64,000 nt of DNA, from the NCBI GenBank assembly GCA_902769705.1, contig CACXPX010000013.1:34956-98955 (forward strand), read 5' to 3'. Shown in pieces: positions 45,903 through 55,519 of this stretch; positions within the stretch are counted from its first letter, which is position 1; each line of letters starts with the position of its first letter. The position numbers and the translations under genes were made by a program. Source of the DNA: an uncultured Prevotellaceae bacterium. GTDB taxonomy: Bacteria > Bacteroidota > Bacteroidia > Bacteroidales > Bacteroidaceae. Below the pieces are notes generated by a model. That model was not told where the DNA came from and did no database searches. It worked only from the letters and a program-made list of their open reading frames with translations.

Positions 45903-48076
45903 TTTGCCATTTCAGATAAGAACTTGATTCTGACGAGACGGATTTCGTCTTCAGAATAGTCGCTTCCGAGCTCTTCCATAGCCGCGTCGAGACTATCGGT
46001 GTCGCTCTCGCGGAAATACTCGTAAATATCATCGACATGATCTTCATCCATCACCTCGTCAAGGAAATAGTCGATGTTGAGTTTTGTGCCGCTATAGACG
46101 ATGGCTTCCACTTCATCAAGCAATTCGCTGAAGTCAAGCCCTTGAGCATTTGCAATATCATCAAGTGCCACTTGCCGGTCAATGCTTTGAATGATCTTAA
46201 CTTTCAGCATCGACTTTTTGGCTACTGTACGCACGCGCAACTCCTCGGGACGCTCTATATCGTTTTCCTCGCAATGGCGTCGGATGAGATCGCAGAAAGG
46301 TTGCCCGTAACGTTTTGCCTTACCGGCACCCACGCCTTGAATATTCTGAAGTTCTTGCAAGGTGATGGGGAACATCGTAGCCATCTGCTCGAGCGACGGG
46401 TCTTGGAAAATCACATAAGGTGGCACTTCCATCTTCCGTGCCATATTCTTGCGCAGGTCTTTCAACATGGAATAGAGTGCTGGATCAAGTGCCGAGCCTG
46501 TGGCTTCGCTGCCTTCATCGTCATAGTCGTCTTTGAAGTCAGTGTCTTCAACAATCATGAACGACTTGGGATTCTTGATGAATTTCTTTCCAGCTGAAGT
46601 GACTTTCAATAGACCATAATTCTCGACATCTTTCTTCAGGTAACCTGCAATGAGTGCCTGACGGATAACTGGATTCCAAATCTTTGGATCCTCGTCTTCG
46701 CCAGCTCCGAACTCTTCGAGCAGATGATGCTTGTGAGAGGTAATGTCGTCGGTGGGACGACCTTTTACAAAGTCGATGATATAGTCTTGTCGGAAATTCT
46801 CCTTAACGGCAAGCACAGCCTCCAAAACAACAAGCAATGCATCTTTGGCTTCACGTTTCTCTTTGGGATGCACGCAATTGTCACAGTTATGACAATTGTC
46901 TTCCTTGTACTCCTCGCCAAAATAATGAAGCAACATCTTGCGGCGGCAGACAGAAGACTCTGCATAGGCTGCTGTCTCCTGCAAAAGCTGGCGGCCGATG
47001 TCTTGTTCGGCTACCGGTTTGCCCTCCATAAACTTTTCCAACTTCTGCAAATCCTTATAAGCATAGAAGGCGATGCACATGCCCTCTCCTCCGTCTCGCC
47101 CAGCACGACCAGTCTCCTGATAATACCCTTCGAGACTCTTGGGGATATCATAGTGGATGACAAAGCGGACATCGGGTTTATCGATTCCCATTCCAAAGGC
47201 TATTGTGGCAACAATGATATCGATGCGTTCCATCAAGAAATCATCCTGCGTCTGAGAACGCGTCTGCGAGTCAAGTCCGGCATGATAGGCAGCGGCTTTT
47301 ATCTCGTTGGCTTGCAACACAGCAGCCAATTCCTCAACTTTCTTCCTTGAGAGACAATAGACGATACCACTCTTGCCTTGATTCTGCTTGATGAATTTGA
47401 TGATCTGCTTGTCGATATCATTGGATTTCTGCCTTACTTCGTAGTAGAGGTTGGGGCGGTTGAAAGAGCTCTTGAACTCCTTGGCGTCCATGATGCCCAG
47501 GCTTTTCTTGATGTCAGTACGCACTTTGTCGGTAGCTGTCGCCGTGAGGGCTATGACAGGAGCATTGCCAATTCTGTTGATGGTGGGACGGATATTGCGA
47601 TATTCAGGTCGGAAATCATGTCCCCACTCCGAAATACAATGAGCCTCATCAATGGCATAAAAAGAAATCTTGACCTCTTTGAGAAAGGCGACATTCTCGT
47701 CCTTGTTGAGCGATTCTGGAGCTACATAAAGCAATTTGGTCTTCCCGCAACGAACATCGTCAATGACTTGTTGAATGGCTGCTTTGTTGAGCGAGGAGTT
47801 GAGGTAGTGAGCCAATCCCTCCTCTTCGCTGATGCCATTCACCACATCCACTTGGTTCTTCATCAACGCGATGAGTGGAGAGATGACAATAGCTGTGCCT
47901 TCCATAATGAGCGACGGCAACTGATAGCACAAACTTTTCCCACCGCCAGTAGGCATCAGCACAAACGTGTCGTTTCCAGCAAGCAGATTCTGGATGATAG
48001 CCTCCTGGTCGCCTTTGAATGTGTCAAAGCCGAAGTAGTGTTTAAGTTTCTCTGTAAGGTCAATTTTCTTTGCCAT
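45899..48076 (-). CDS. recQ: ATP-dependent DNA helicase RecQ
   Basis: 725 residues. Walker A MPTGGGKSLCYQLP, DEAHCISEWGHDFRPEY, the conserved QETGRAGRDGG motif VI, four zinc-binding Cys (SVCRRKMLLHYFGEEYKEDNCHNCDNC region), winged helix and an HRDC domain (VPPYVIFQDPSLEQMATMFP). It unwinds DNA in recombination and repair. It follows clpX in the conserved tig..clpP-clpX-recQ order. Its leader contains two 7-bp AACACC-type steps. Confidence 0.96.
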   Translation of the reverse strand: MAKKIDLTEKLKHYFGFDTFKGDQEAIIQNLLAGNDTFVLMPTGGGKSLCYQLPSLIMEGTAIVISPLIALMKNQVDVVNGISEEEGLAHYLNSSLNKAAIQQVIDDVRCGKTKLLYVAPESLNKDENVAFLKEVKISFYAIDEAHCISEWGHDFRPEYRNIRPTINRIGNAPVIALTATATDKVRTDIKKSLGIMDAKEFKSSFNRPNLYYEVRQKSNDIDKQIIKFIKQNQGKSGIVYCLSRKKVEELAAVLQANEIKAAAYHAGLDSQTRSQTQDDFLMERIDIIVATIAFGMGIDKPDVRFVIHYDIPKSLEGYYQETGRAGRDGGEGMCIAFYAYKDLQKLEKFMEGKPVAEQDIGRQLLQETAAYAESSVCRRKMLLHYFGEEYKEDNCHNCDNCVHPKEKREAKDALLVVLEAVLAVKENFRQDYIIDFVKGRPTDDITSHKHHLLEEFGAGEDEDPKIWNPVIRQALIAGYLKKDVENYGLLKVTSAGKKFIKNPKSFMIVEDTDFKDDYDDEGSEATGSALDPALYSMLKDLRKNMARKMEVPPYVIFQDPSLEQMATMFPITLQELQNIQGVGAGKAKRYGQPFCDLIRRHCEENDIERPEELRVRTVAKKSMLKVKIIQSIDRQVALDDIANAQGLDFSELLDEVEAIVYSGTKLNIDYFLDEVMDEDHVDDIYEYFRESDTDSLDAAMEELGSDYSEDEIRLVRIKFLSEMAN

Positions 48077-48148
48077 ATTTGGTGTTGGGTGTTAGATAAT
48101 TTAAGGAAGTGTCTTGTTGCGGTTGAAGGATAGCCTCCTCTCTTTTGG

Positions 48149-49393
48149 TCAGGCCGACAACAAGTGGGATTTGTCAAGTTGCGCTTTGGCGTATTCGAGT
48201 GTCACCTCGAAAGACTTGGTTCGTTTGGATGGTATCTCGAACATAGCGTCCATCATGATGGTTTCAACGATAGAACGCAATCCGCGTGCACCCAGTTTGT
48301 ATTCAACAGCCTTCTCCACGATGAAGTCCAACGTCTCACTAGGGAACGTCAACTTGATACCATCCATACTGAATAGCTTTTCGTATTGCTTCACGATGGA
48401 GTTCTTGGGTTCCTCCAGAATACGACGTAGAGCCTCGCGGTCGAGCGGGTTCAGATATGTGAGCACAGGCAAACGGCCGATGATTTCGGGAATCAGTCCG
48501 AATGACTTGAGGTCTTGCGGAAGGATATACTTCATAAGGTCATTCTTGTCGATGTTCCGCACGTTCTGCACCGAGTTGTATCCCACGACATGAGTGTTCA
48601 ACCGTTGGGCAATCTTCCGTTCGATACCATCAAAAGCGCCACCGCAAATAAACAAGATATTACGCGTATCGACGTGAATATATTCTTGGTCGGGATGCTT
48701 ACGGCCTCCTTGTGGAGGAACATTTACCATTGTTCCTTCAAGCAGTTTCAGCAATCCCTGCTGGACACCTTCTCCGCTGACATCGCGAGTGATGCTGGGA
48801 TTGTCGCTTTTGCGAGCAATCTTGTCAATCTCATCGATAAACACAATGCCACGCTCGGCAGCCGGTACATTATAGTCGGATACCTGAAGCAATCGCGACA
48901 AGATGCTCTCCACATCTTCGCCCACATAGCCAGCTTCGGTAAACACCGTTGCATCGACAATTGTGAAAGGAACATCGAGCAGTTTGGCGATAGTACGTGC
49001 CAGAAGAGTCTTACCAGTACCCGTCGAGCCCACCATGATGATGTTGCTCTTCTCTATCTCCACACCACTATCGTCATGAGTTTGCTGCAATCGTTTGTAG
49101 TGGTTGTAGACAGCAACAGCCAGAAAACGTTTGGCTTCATCCTGTCCGATGACATACTGATCAAGGTAATCCTTTATCTCTTTTGGCTTGGGCACTTTCT
49201 TCAGTTCAAAAGGGGCTTTGTCTTTCTTCTTTCCTCCTTTGTCAATCACGCCCGATGACTGCACGATCTCATAGGCTTGCATGGCACAGTCCTCGCAGAT
49301 ATAGCCATTAAGCCCCGTGATGAGCAACCGCACATCCTTGTCGCTTCTTCCGCAAAAATTGCAAACTTTCTTCATCATTTCCATCTTCGGCAC
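48149..49393 (-). CDS. clpX: ClpX ATPase subunit of Clp protease
   Basis: 414 residues. An N-terminal zinc finger ([12 protein letters not shown] and YICEDC) is followed by the AAA+ core: Walker [12 protein letters not shown], Walker [13 protein letters not shown], pore-loop GYVGEDVES and sensor-2 GARGLRS. ClpX unfolds substrates for ClpP. The internal starts at 49378 or 49375 (MMKKVCNFC) would shorten it by five or six residues and fit the family better. It lies 46 bases downstream of clpP and is presumably cotranscribed. Confidence 0.97.
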   Translation of the reverse strand: MPKMEMMKKVCNFCGRSDKDVRLLITGLNGYICEDCAMQAYEIVQSSGVIDKGGKKKDKAPFELKKVPKPKEIKDYLDQYVIGQDEAKRFLAVAVYNHYKRLQQTHDDSGVEIEKSNIIMVGSTGTGKTLLARTIAKLLDVPFTIVDATVFTEAGYVGEDVESILSRLLQVSDYNVPAAERGIVFIDEIDKIARKSDNPSITRDVSGEGVQQGLLKLLEGTMVNVPPQGGRKHPDQEYIHVDTRNILFICGGAFDGIERKIAQRLNTHVVGYNSVQNVRNIDKNDLMKYILPQDLKSFGLIPEIIGRLPVLTYLNPLDREALRRILEEPKNSIVKQYEKLFSMDGIKLTFPSETLDFIVEKAVEYKLGARGLRSIVETIMMDAMFEIPSKRTKSFEVTLEYAKAQLDKSHLLSA

Positions 49394-49439
49394 ATCAAGT
49401 GAACAACATTGTTCTCTGTCTTATGCGCTTTCTTTCTTA

Positions 49440-50108
49440 TCACTTTTTACGTACCAGCACTTGGTCAATCATTCCATACTCCTTAGCCTCGTCGGCTGTC
49501 ATCCAATAGTTGCGGTCGGAGTCTTTCCACACCTTCTCGTAAGGCGTGTGCGAGTGGTTGGAGATGATGGTGTAGAGTTCCTTCTTGAACTTCTGAATCT
49601 CCTTGGCTTCGATTTCAATGTCGCTGGCCTGACCTTGCACACCACCAAGAGGCTGGTGAATCATCACGCGGCTATGAGTAAGAGCGGAACGTTTCCCCTC
49701 CTGTCCTGCTACCAACAGCACGGCAGCCATCGAGGCGGCCATTCCTGTACAGATGGTTGCAACATCACTCGAAATGAACTGCATAGTGTCATAAATTCCA
49801 AGTCCTGCTGTCACGCTTCCACCTGGAGAGTTGATATAAATAGAGATGTCTTTACCAGCATCAACGCTGTCAAGATAGAGCAACTGAGCCTGCAGAGTGT
49901 TAGCCGTATAATCGTCAATTTCAGTTCCAAGAAAGATGATGCGATCCATCATCAGTCGTGAGAAGACGTCCATCTGCGTCACATTCAGTTGGCGCTCTTC
50001 GAGGATGTAGGGGTTCAGATACTGTGACTGGGCGCTGATGACGCTGTCGAGCGTCATGCTACTCATACCCAAATGCTTGGTAGCATATTTTCTAAAGTCG
50101 TTCATCAT
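49440..50108 (-). CDS. clpP: ClpP protease subunit
   Basis: 222 residues. Catalytic Ser126 in TGMAASMAAVLLVAG and His151 in MIHQPLGG; the Asp lies in the C-terminal third (WMTADEAKEYGMID region). It forms the proteolytic barrel worked by ClpX. A -7 element TAATTTTG at 50197-50190 lies about 80 bases upstream. In related genomes tig directly precedes clpP; here two other genes lie between. Confidence 0.96.
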   Translation of the reverse strand: MMNDFRKYATKHLGMSSMTLDSVISAQSQYLNPYILEERQLNVTQMDVFSRLMMDRIIFLGTEIDDYTANTLQAQLLYLDSVDAGKDISIYINSPGGSVTAGLGIYDTMQFISSDVATICTGMAASMAAVLLVAGQEGKRSALTHSRVMIHQPLGGVQGQASDIEIEAKEIQKFKKELYTIISNHSHTPYEKVWKDSDRNYWMTADEAKEYGMIDQVLVRKK

Positions 50109-50189
50109 TTATTGTTATTTGGTACAAAAAACAGGTATTCCACCTTTCATTAATTATCTCAAGGCCTACAATCGTCAGCCTTTCTAACA

Positions 50190-50197
50190 CAAAATTA
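50190..50197 (-). promoter_or_regulatory. Probable -7 element for clpP-clpX
   Basis: TAATTTTG on the minus strand, about 82 bases before clpP. No matching TTTG is visible upstream. Confidence 0.45.
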
Positions 50198-50270
50198 ATA
50201 AAAAAATACCGATAATCATGCCGTCTGATACATGTTTTTTTCGGTTTTAACTATTTTTGAGGATTGCAAG

Positions 50271-51983
50271 CTATCGTCCACCGCCGCCACCGCCGCCAGA
50301 GAAGCCACCTCCACCACCAAAGCTGCTCGAACTTCTATGCCCACTTGAACCGCCAGAACCGCTCGATTCCACAGGAGGATGCGCTGCGCGATAGAACGAT
50401 GACGACCACGTAGCCACATAACTTGTGTCGACTGCGTCAAGATTTCGGCCCAACTGCGACATCTTGAAATATTCGGGGTTCACCTTGCGCATCTCCTCTG
50501 ACACCTGTTTCGCCAATCCGAAAAGTTGGGCGTAAACCAGATATTCGTCCCAAAGCACCACTTCTTTTACATGTCGTTCTTCCATTAATGTGAAGTCTTT
50601 CAGGAAATTACGTAGTTCGAAGAGGTCTTTGGCATTTTCGTTCACATAAGTTGAATCAGCTTTTGTGTCGAGAACTTTCAGGAAACTGTTCATCTCATCG
50701 CGATGCCATGAAGCCCAAGAAGAAAACTCATGAGGTTGCAGAATCAAATCGCTGCCTGACGCTTTAGTCAGAAACCACAGCACACGCTGTTGGATCGCTT
50801 CATCGCTGGTTCCCATTTCGGGTTTGTCCTTGAGAGGACATTCTATCTTCAAGCACGTCTTCGGCTTTGCATTTTTCTTCTTTATGTCGGCCCATTCAAC
50901 AAACGACACTTGCCCCGATGACACCAAACGCATCAGCAGAGCACCGATGATGTTCTTATTTTGTTTGCCAGAAAATAGGCTGAAATAAGACAAATTGCGT
51001 AACACTCCCGCATTCTTGACCAGCGACCACTTCTCATTAATATCGCGATGATAGTTTCCATTGGCAATACCCAACCGCATTCGTTTGAGTTTCACACGAA
51101 GAGGTTTCAGCGACACAACCCACCATATGAAAGGAAGCATGAGCAATATTACAGGTGAAAAGATGATGCAAATCAGCAAAATCCACTCGCCTATTGTGAG
51201 GTCGTCATTGGAATCGCTTTCCCAATCGCTACCTTCCAAAGCACGCCTCTTCACTTCCTCCCACGATTTCTCATTTTGGAGGGTTGGATGGAACAAACCT
51301 TTCTCAAACTGCAACATCAGAATCATTCGTCCCTCACCATCGCCTATAGTACCATCGGATGTAGCAACCAAACTGTCACCCTGCCACTCAATCGAACCGT
51401 GATAACCAAAAGCCCAACGTAGTGTATTGCTGTCGTTCAACTCCACCAGCGAATCGGCAAACAAGGTTACATTTGCTTGCTCAATAGGCACATTCATGTC
51501 TATAAAGCAATGATTGAAACCGTCGTGCGTGTCGTAAGCCTGCACAAGATTCGTCAGCCGATAGTTTACGATGTATTCATGCCGACCATAGTCGCCGAAT
51601 CCCCAACAAATCTCGTTTCCGTTATTGATGCCACAACGTCCCGTTTTTTCACTACGCGTCCAATCCACATCCCAATCATCGAGTGTCTCAAAAGCCACTA
51701 AATCCTTTGCATCTGGCACATAGCCTTTCATCCGAAGGTCCACGATGTTTCGCTGCCCCAGATTCCGATGCGCCACATACCATTCAGTCTTCGCGTCAGA
51801 GTCAGTCACATCAATATCCCAACGTTCTTCTATCAAGCCGTCGCCATTAGGCAACAACTTCACAAGAACGTCAAGACGCTTCACCGTGCTGGCTTGCAAG
51901 ACCGAGCTCAAAGCCAACAACAAACATCCAAAAGTCAATGCCCCCCACCGAACGGCAGGGGGGCTCCACTTCGGTTCCTTCAT
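50271..51983 (-). CDS. DUF2207 membrane protein with Gly-rich tail
   Basis: About 570 residues from the ATG at 51983, two bases past the LemA stop; the longer frame to 52019 overlaps lemA. A signal/anchor segment (WGALTFGCLLLALSSVLQAS) leads a periplasmic beta domain (VLVKLLPNGDGLIEERWDI). A membrane segment sits near 285-305 (WILLICIIFSPVILLMLPFI), then a cytoplasmic domain, and the chain ends in SSSFGGGGGFSGGGGGG. This is the DUF2207 layout, usually paired with LemA, as here. Function unknown. Confidence 0.9.
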   Translation of the reverse strand: MKEPKWSPPAVRWGALTFGCLLLALSSVLQASTVKRLDVLVKLLPNGDGLIEERWDIDVTDSDAKTEWYVAHRNLGQRNIVDLRMKGYVPDAKDLVAFETLDDWDVDWTRSEKTGRCGINNGNEICWGFGDYGRHEYIVNYRLTNLVQAYDTHDGFNHCFIDMNVPIEQANVTLFADSLVELNDSNTLRWAFGYHGSIEWQGDSLVATSDGTIGDGEGRMILMLQFEKGLFHPTLQNEKSWEEVKRRALEGSDWESDSNDDLTIGEWILLICIIFSPVILLMLPFIWWVVSLKPLRVKLKRMRLGIANGNYHRDINEKWSLVKNAGVLRNLSYFSLFSGKQNKNIIGALLMRLVSSGQVSFVEWADIKKKNAKPKTCLKIECPLKDKPEMGTSDEAIQQRVLWFLTKASGSDLILQPHEFSSWASWHRDEMNSFLKVLDTKADSTYVNENAKDLFELRNFLKDFTLMEERHVKEVVLWDEYLVYAQLFGLAKQVSEEMRKVNPEYFKMSQLGRNLDAVDTSYVATWSSSFYRAAHPPVESSGSGGSSGHRSSSSFGGGGGFSGGGGGGGR

Positions 51984-51984
51984 C

Positions 51985-52533
51985 CTACAATTCGGGATAT
52001 TCTGTCTTTTTCTCGTCAACCTTCAGGTATTCTTGCAAGCCAAAGCCCAGCATTTGTGCAACCAAGTTGCTGGGGAACTGGCGCACCATGCGGTTCATCT
52101 TTGTCACCGTGTCGTTATAAACCATACGGCTTGTTCGCACTTTGTTCTCATAGTTGTCCATCGAATCCATCGCCTTCTGATATGCCTCAATGGCTTTCAA
52201 GTCGGGATAACGCTCGGCAACAGCACGAACCTGACCTATCACGGTACCGATGGCCGACTCCTGTTTCTGTACGTCGTCTGCAGTCTCCACGCGGTCGTTC
52301 CGACGAGCGTTGATAGTGTCCTGAAGCGTATCGTGCTCGTGCTTTGAATACTTCTCCACCATCTTCACCAACGCTTGGACAAGATCCCAACGCGAAGTGA
52401 GTTGAACACCAATCTGCGACAATGCATTCTTGCACAACTCTTCCAGCTGCACCAAAGAACGTTGCGTGCTGATGATATAGAAAATCACTCCCACCACCAA
52501 CGCAACAACAATCAAGATAATCACTGCTATCAT
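51985..52533 (-). CDS. LemA-family protein
   Basis: 182 residues. One N-terminal membrane segment (IAVIILIVVALVVGVIFYII) followed by helices with LCKNALSQIGVQLTSRWDLVQALVKMVEKY, which I give in parts: ALSQIGVQLTSRWDLVQALV is the family hallmark, and YNDTVTKMNRMVRQFPSNL the second. LemA proteins are membrane-bound, of unclear role, and co-occur with DUF2207. A -7 element (TATATTTG at 52584-52577) is upstream. Confidence 0.94.
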   Translation of the reverse strand: MIAVIILIVVALVVGVIFYIISTQRSLVQLEELCKNALSQIGVQLTSRWDLVQALVKMVEKYSKHEHDTLQDTINARRNDRVETADDVQKQESAIGTVIGQVRAVAERYPDLKAIEAYQKAMDSMDNYENKVRTSRMVYNDTVTKMNRMVRQFPSNLVAQMLGFGLQEYLKVDEKKTEYPEL

Positions 52534-52576
52534 TCTTCTAATGGTCTTAAAAGGTTTAACTTTTCAAATCTTCTTG

Positions 52577-52584
52577 CAAATATA
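52577..52584 (-). promoter_or_regulatory. Probable -7 element for lemA-DUF2207
   Basis: TATATTTG on the minus strand, 44 bases before the start. The nearest TTTG is 24 bases upstream, longer than the consensus spacing. Confidence 0.5.
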
Positions 52585-52703
52585 CAAAAAAACACTCATA
52601 TTCCATCACAAAAACTCGAGTTTTTATTCGCCAAAACAGAAAAGAGGAGGAGAAGGGAAGAATATGGCGGCTTTTGTGCCCCAAAAACTTTGTATGGAGC
52701 CAT

Positions 52704-52741
52704 AAAAAAGCAGGTAACCACATCATCGTGCGATTACCTGC
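52704..52741 (-). terminator. Terminator of tig
   Basis: On the minus strand GCAGGTAA and TTACCTGC, with inner GCAC/GTG pairs, are followed by six T residues, 31 bases past the tig stop. It separates tig from the lemA unit. Confidence 0.9.
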
Positions 52742-52771
52742 TTCCAACAAAAAATAGATTTTGTATGAAGT

Positions 52772-54124
52772 TTACTCGGACATGAGTTTGTTGAACTCAT
52801 CGAGCGAGACAGTCTTCTCGTTGAGCTTCACAACGTTTTTCAGAGCGGCAGTCAACTTCTGATCGATTGCACGATCAACATAACCCTGCACGTTGTCTTC
52901 CTTCTTCAACATCTCAGTAGCATAGTTGTCGAGATAGTCGTCGGGAACGTTGTTCATACCATATTGTGCGAACTGAGCGCGAGCAGCCTCACGAGCAGCA
53001 GCCTTCACATCATTGTCGTCGACTTTGATCTCTGTGGCGTTCACGAGTTGCTCCTTGATGAGGTGCCAAGTCAATTCCTTGATGCTGCCCTCATAATTCT
53101 TCTCCACATATTCAGCGTCCTTGTCTTTATTGTTCTGCTGCATAATGCGCTTCAAAAGGGCATCGGGGAATGTCAGTTCACCCACTTTCTGCTCCATATA
53201 CTTGCGAACGTCCTGCAAGAACTTCCAATCGCTGTTACCAACCAATTGAGCCTGAATCTCACTTGCGATACGAGCGCGGAACTCCTCTTCGCTCTTCACG
53301 GCGTCAGCGCCATACACTTGGTCAAAAAGAGCCTGATTCACCTCAGCCTTCTTGAAACGACTGATTTCGGTAATCTGATAGCTGAAGTCGCCTGTGTGGA
53401 AGCCCAAATCGGCCTTGTCAACCTTCAAGAATGCGGCCAACTCAGCATCACTCTCATAAGCCTTGCGGGGATTGAAGGTGATGACATCACCCAACTTAGC
53501 ACCCTCGAAGAGTTTCTTTTGGTCTTCGTCCTTAATATAAGCGGGCATCACGATATCTTCGCTCACCTCAATGCCACCTTCCTTCGTGCTGCCATCGGCC
53601 TCCAGTTCGCGGAGATCACCCTTCAGCATGTCGTTGCCTTCGTAGTTGTCCACTTTCTCATAGCTTCCAGCACGACTGGCGAACATGTCAACCTGCTGGT
53701 CGATGAGTTTGTCGTCAACATTGATGGTATAATAGTCGATGGCATCCTTGTTTGTCAGTTCGGCCTTGAACTCAGGAGCCACAGCGATGTCGAACTTGAA
53801 TGTGTAGGGAGCCTCGTGCTCCAAGTCGACGGCTTCTGCATCGAGGTTAGGCAACGGCTCGCCGAGCATCTGGATATTGTTGTCCTTCACATATTTGTAG
53901 ATTTGTTCGCCAACAAACTTGTTGATGGCTTCCATCTTGACAGATGTGCCAAACTGGCGCTTGATAAGGCCCATAGGAACCATACCTGGGCGGAATCCTG
54001 GGAGATTGGCGCGTTTGCGATACTCCTTCAATGTCTTCTCGACATTCTCCTTGTAGTCGGCCTCTTCGACGGTGATGGTCATCAGGCCATTGATTTTGTC
54101 AGGGGTTTCAAATGAAATGTTCAT
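52772..54124 (-). CDS. tig: Trigger factor
   Basis: 450 residues from the ATG at 54124 (MNISFETPDKINGLMTITVE); codons further upstream to 54244 lie across the promoter. The ribosome-binding signature is FRPGMVPMGLIKRQFG (family GFRxGxxP). A degenerate PPIase domain (KDEDQKKLFEGAKLGDVITF) and a helical C-terminal domain follow. It is the ribosome-bound chaperone. A -7 element TAACTTTG lies at 54183-54176. Confidence 0.94.
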   Translation of the reverse strand: MNISFETPDKINGLMTITVEEADYKENVEKTLKEYRKRANLPGFRPGMVPMGLIKRQFGTSVKMEAINKFVGEQIYKYVKDNNIQMLGEPLPNLDAEAVDLEHEAPYTFKFDIAVAPEFKAELTNKDAIDYYTINVDDKLIDQQVDMFASRAGSYEKVDNYEGNDMLKGDLRELEADGSTKEGGIEVSEDIVMPAYIKDEDQKKLFEGAKLGDVITFNPRKAYESDAELAAFLKVDKADLGFHTGDFSYQITEISRFKKAEVNQALFDQVYGADAVKSEEEFRARIASEIQAQLVGNSDWKFLQDVRKYMEQKVGELTFPDALLKRIMQQNNKDKDAEYVEKNYEGSIKELTWHLIKEQLVNATEIKVDDNDVKAAAREAARAQFAQYGMNNVPDDYLDNYATEMLKKEDNVQGYVDRAIDQKLTAALKNVVKLNEKTVSLDEFNKLMSE

Positions 54125-54175
54125 CTTTCTTCTTTCGTTATATGTTTTGTTCTTGATAATTTTACAATTGAGGTG

Positions 54176-54183
54176 CAAAGTTA
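54176..54183 (-). promoter_or_regulatory. Probable -7 element for tig
   Basis: TAACTTTG on the minus strand, about 52 bases before the start; the upstream TTTG is missing. Confidence 0.5.
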
Positions 54184-54322
54184 CACATTTTTCCTCGAAT
54201 AGGCTAACAATTGAGAAATAATTTGCTTTTTTTACATAAAACATCGCAAAAAAAGAAGAGCCTTAATCGCAAAAAATGCTATTCAACATCGCTTGCGCTC
54301 TCATCTTATTTCTCCGGATTTG

Positions 54323-54427
54323 TCATTGATGGCTTTTGACAACGCCATTTGTGGCTTTTGACCGTCTCATTTGTGGTCTTTGACAGCGTCATTTGTGGCC
54401 TTTGACAAAGTCATTTGCGGCCTTTAA
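54323..54427. repeat. 22-bp-period array, locus E
   Basis: Five 17-bp words in exact 22-bp register at 54323, 54345, 54367, 54389 and 54411: TCATTG-ATGGC-TTTTGA, CCATTT-GTGGC-TTTTGA, TCATTT-GTGGT-CTTTGA, TCATTT-GTGGC-CTTTGA and TCATTT-GCGGC-CTTTAA. Arms are only partly inverted (TCA...TGA). The array lies in the 340-base gap between tig and lptB; nothing else but the tig promoter is seen there. Confidence 0.85.
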
Positions 54428-54464
54428 GAAATCAAAGGCTAATCATGGATAAAATCGGAGTTTT

Positions 54465-55415
54465 TCAGTTGGCAGCCTCCATTTCTTCCTGCTCACGTGC
54501 ACGTTTCTGTTCATCGATGAGCTGGAAGTCCTTCTTGCGGAGCACGAACGAAGTGGAGAGGTATTTCTCGCGTACAATCTTGTTGGCGGCAAGTTCTTCG
54601 GGTTTGCCTTGGAAAAGAATCTTTCCCTCGAAGAGCAGATAAGCGCGGTCGGTGATGGTTAGCGTTTCCTGCACATTGTGGTCGGTGATGAGAATACCGA
54701 TGTTGCGATATTTCAGTTGCCAGACGATGTGCTGAATGTCTTCCACAGCAATCGGGTCGACACCAGCGAACGGCTCGTCGAGCATGATGAACTTGGGCTC
54801 GATGGCCAAACAGCGAGCAATCTCGGTGCGTCGGCGCTCACCTCCAGAGAGTTGGTCGCCCTTGTTCTTACGCACTTTCTGCAAGCGGAACTCGTTGATC
54901 AGGCTTTCGAGTTTCTGCAACTGGTATTCGCGCGGTTTTCCTGTCATTTCGAGAACGGCCATAATATTGTCTTCCACCGACATCTTACGGAAAACAGAGG
55001 CTTCCTGCGGAAGATATCCAATACCTGCTCGGGCACGCTTATAGACGGGATAATCGGTGATTTCAAGGTCATCGAGATAAACATGTCCCGCATTGGGAAT
55101 CACCAAACCTGTGGTCATATAGAACGAAGTAGTCTTGCCGGCTCCATTAGGTCCCAGCAATCCCACAATCTCACCCTGCCGAACGTTGATGCTCACTCCG
55201 TTTGCCACCGTCCGTTTGCCATAGATTTTCACCAATCCTTCTGTGCGCAGCACCATTCCTCCCGGGGTGCCCGGTGCGGTTTGCGAAGCATCTGGAGCCA
55301 CATCCTCAATGTCGGTCGCCACATCTTGAATCTCTGCAGTTGCATCTTGAATTTCCGTCGTCGTGTCTGGAATATCCGTAGCTGCGTCTTGGGTGTTGAT
55401 GTTCAATTCGTCCAT
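54465..55415 (-). CDS. lptB: LPS export ABC transporter ATP-binding protein with N-terminal acidic extension
   Basis: 316 residues. The LptB core begins near residue 54 ([20 protein letters not shown]) and has Walker [14 protein letters not shown], the signature [13 protein letters not shown], Walker [14 protein letters not shown] and the switch TDHNVQETL. It powers LPS transport from the inner membrane. The first ~53 residues are an extra acidic tail of repeating (T/A)(D/E)IxD steps. The promoter at 55435-55465 lies upstream of the long start, so the tail can be translated, though Met54 (55256) is the canonical family start. Confidence 0.94.
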   Translation of the reverse strand: MDELNINTQDAATDIPDTTTEIQDATAEIQDVATDIEDVAPDASQTAPGTPGGMVLRTEGLVKIYGKRTVANGVSINVRQGEIVGLLGPNGAGKTTSFYMTTGLVIPNAGHVYLDDLEITDYPVYKRARAGIGYLPQEASVFRKMSVEDNIMAVLEMTGKPREYQLQKLESLINEFRLQKVRKNKGDQLSGGERRRTEIARCLAIEPKFIMLDEPFAGVDPIAVEDIQHIVWQLKYRNIGILITDHNVQETLTITDRAYLLFEGKILFQGKPEELAANKIVREKYLSTSFVLRKKDFQLIDEQKRAREQEEMEAAN

Positions 55416-55434
55416 AATCGAAATGTTTTGGCGG

Positions 55435-55465
55435 CAAAGTTACTATTTTTTTTCCATTCATCAAC
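55435..55465 (-). promoter_or_regulatory. Promoter of lptB
   Basis: TAACTTTG on the minus strand (55442-55435) with GTTG in place of TTTG at 55465-55462, 19 bases upstream. The leader to the ATG at 55415 is short, under 20 bases. Confidence 0.6.
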
Positions 55466-55485
55466 ATTATTTCCCCTATTTTTCG

Positions 55486-55493
55486 TATCTTTG
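55486..55493 (+). promoter_or_regulatory. Probable -7 element for the MlaE-MlaF operon
   Basis: TATCTTTG, 26 bases before the ATG at 55520, divergent from the lptB promoter. No TTTG at the expected upstream distance. Confidence 0.55.
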
Positions 55494-55519
55494 CAACCAA
55501 CAAACCTACCAACAAGATT

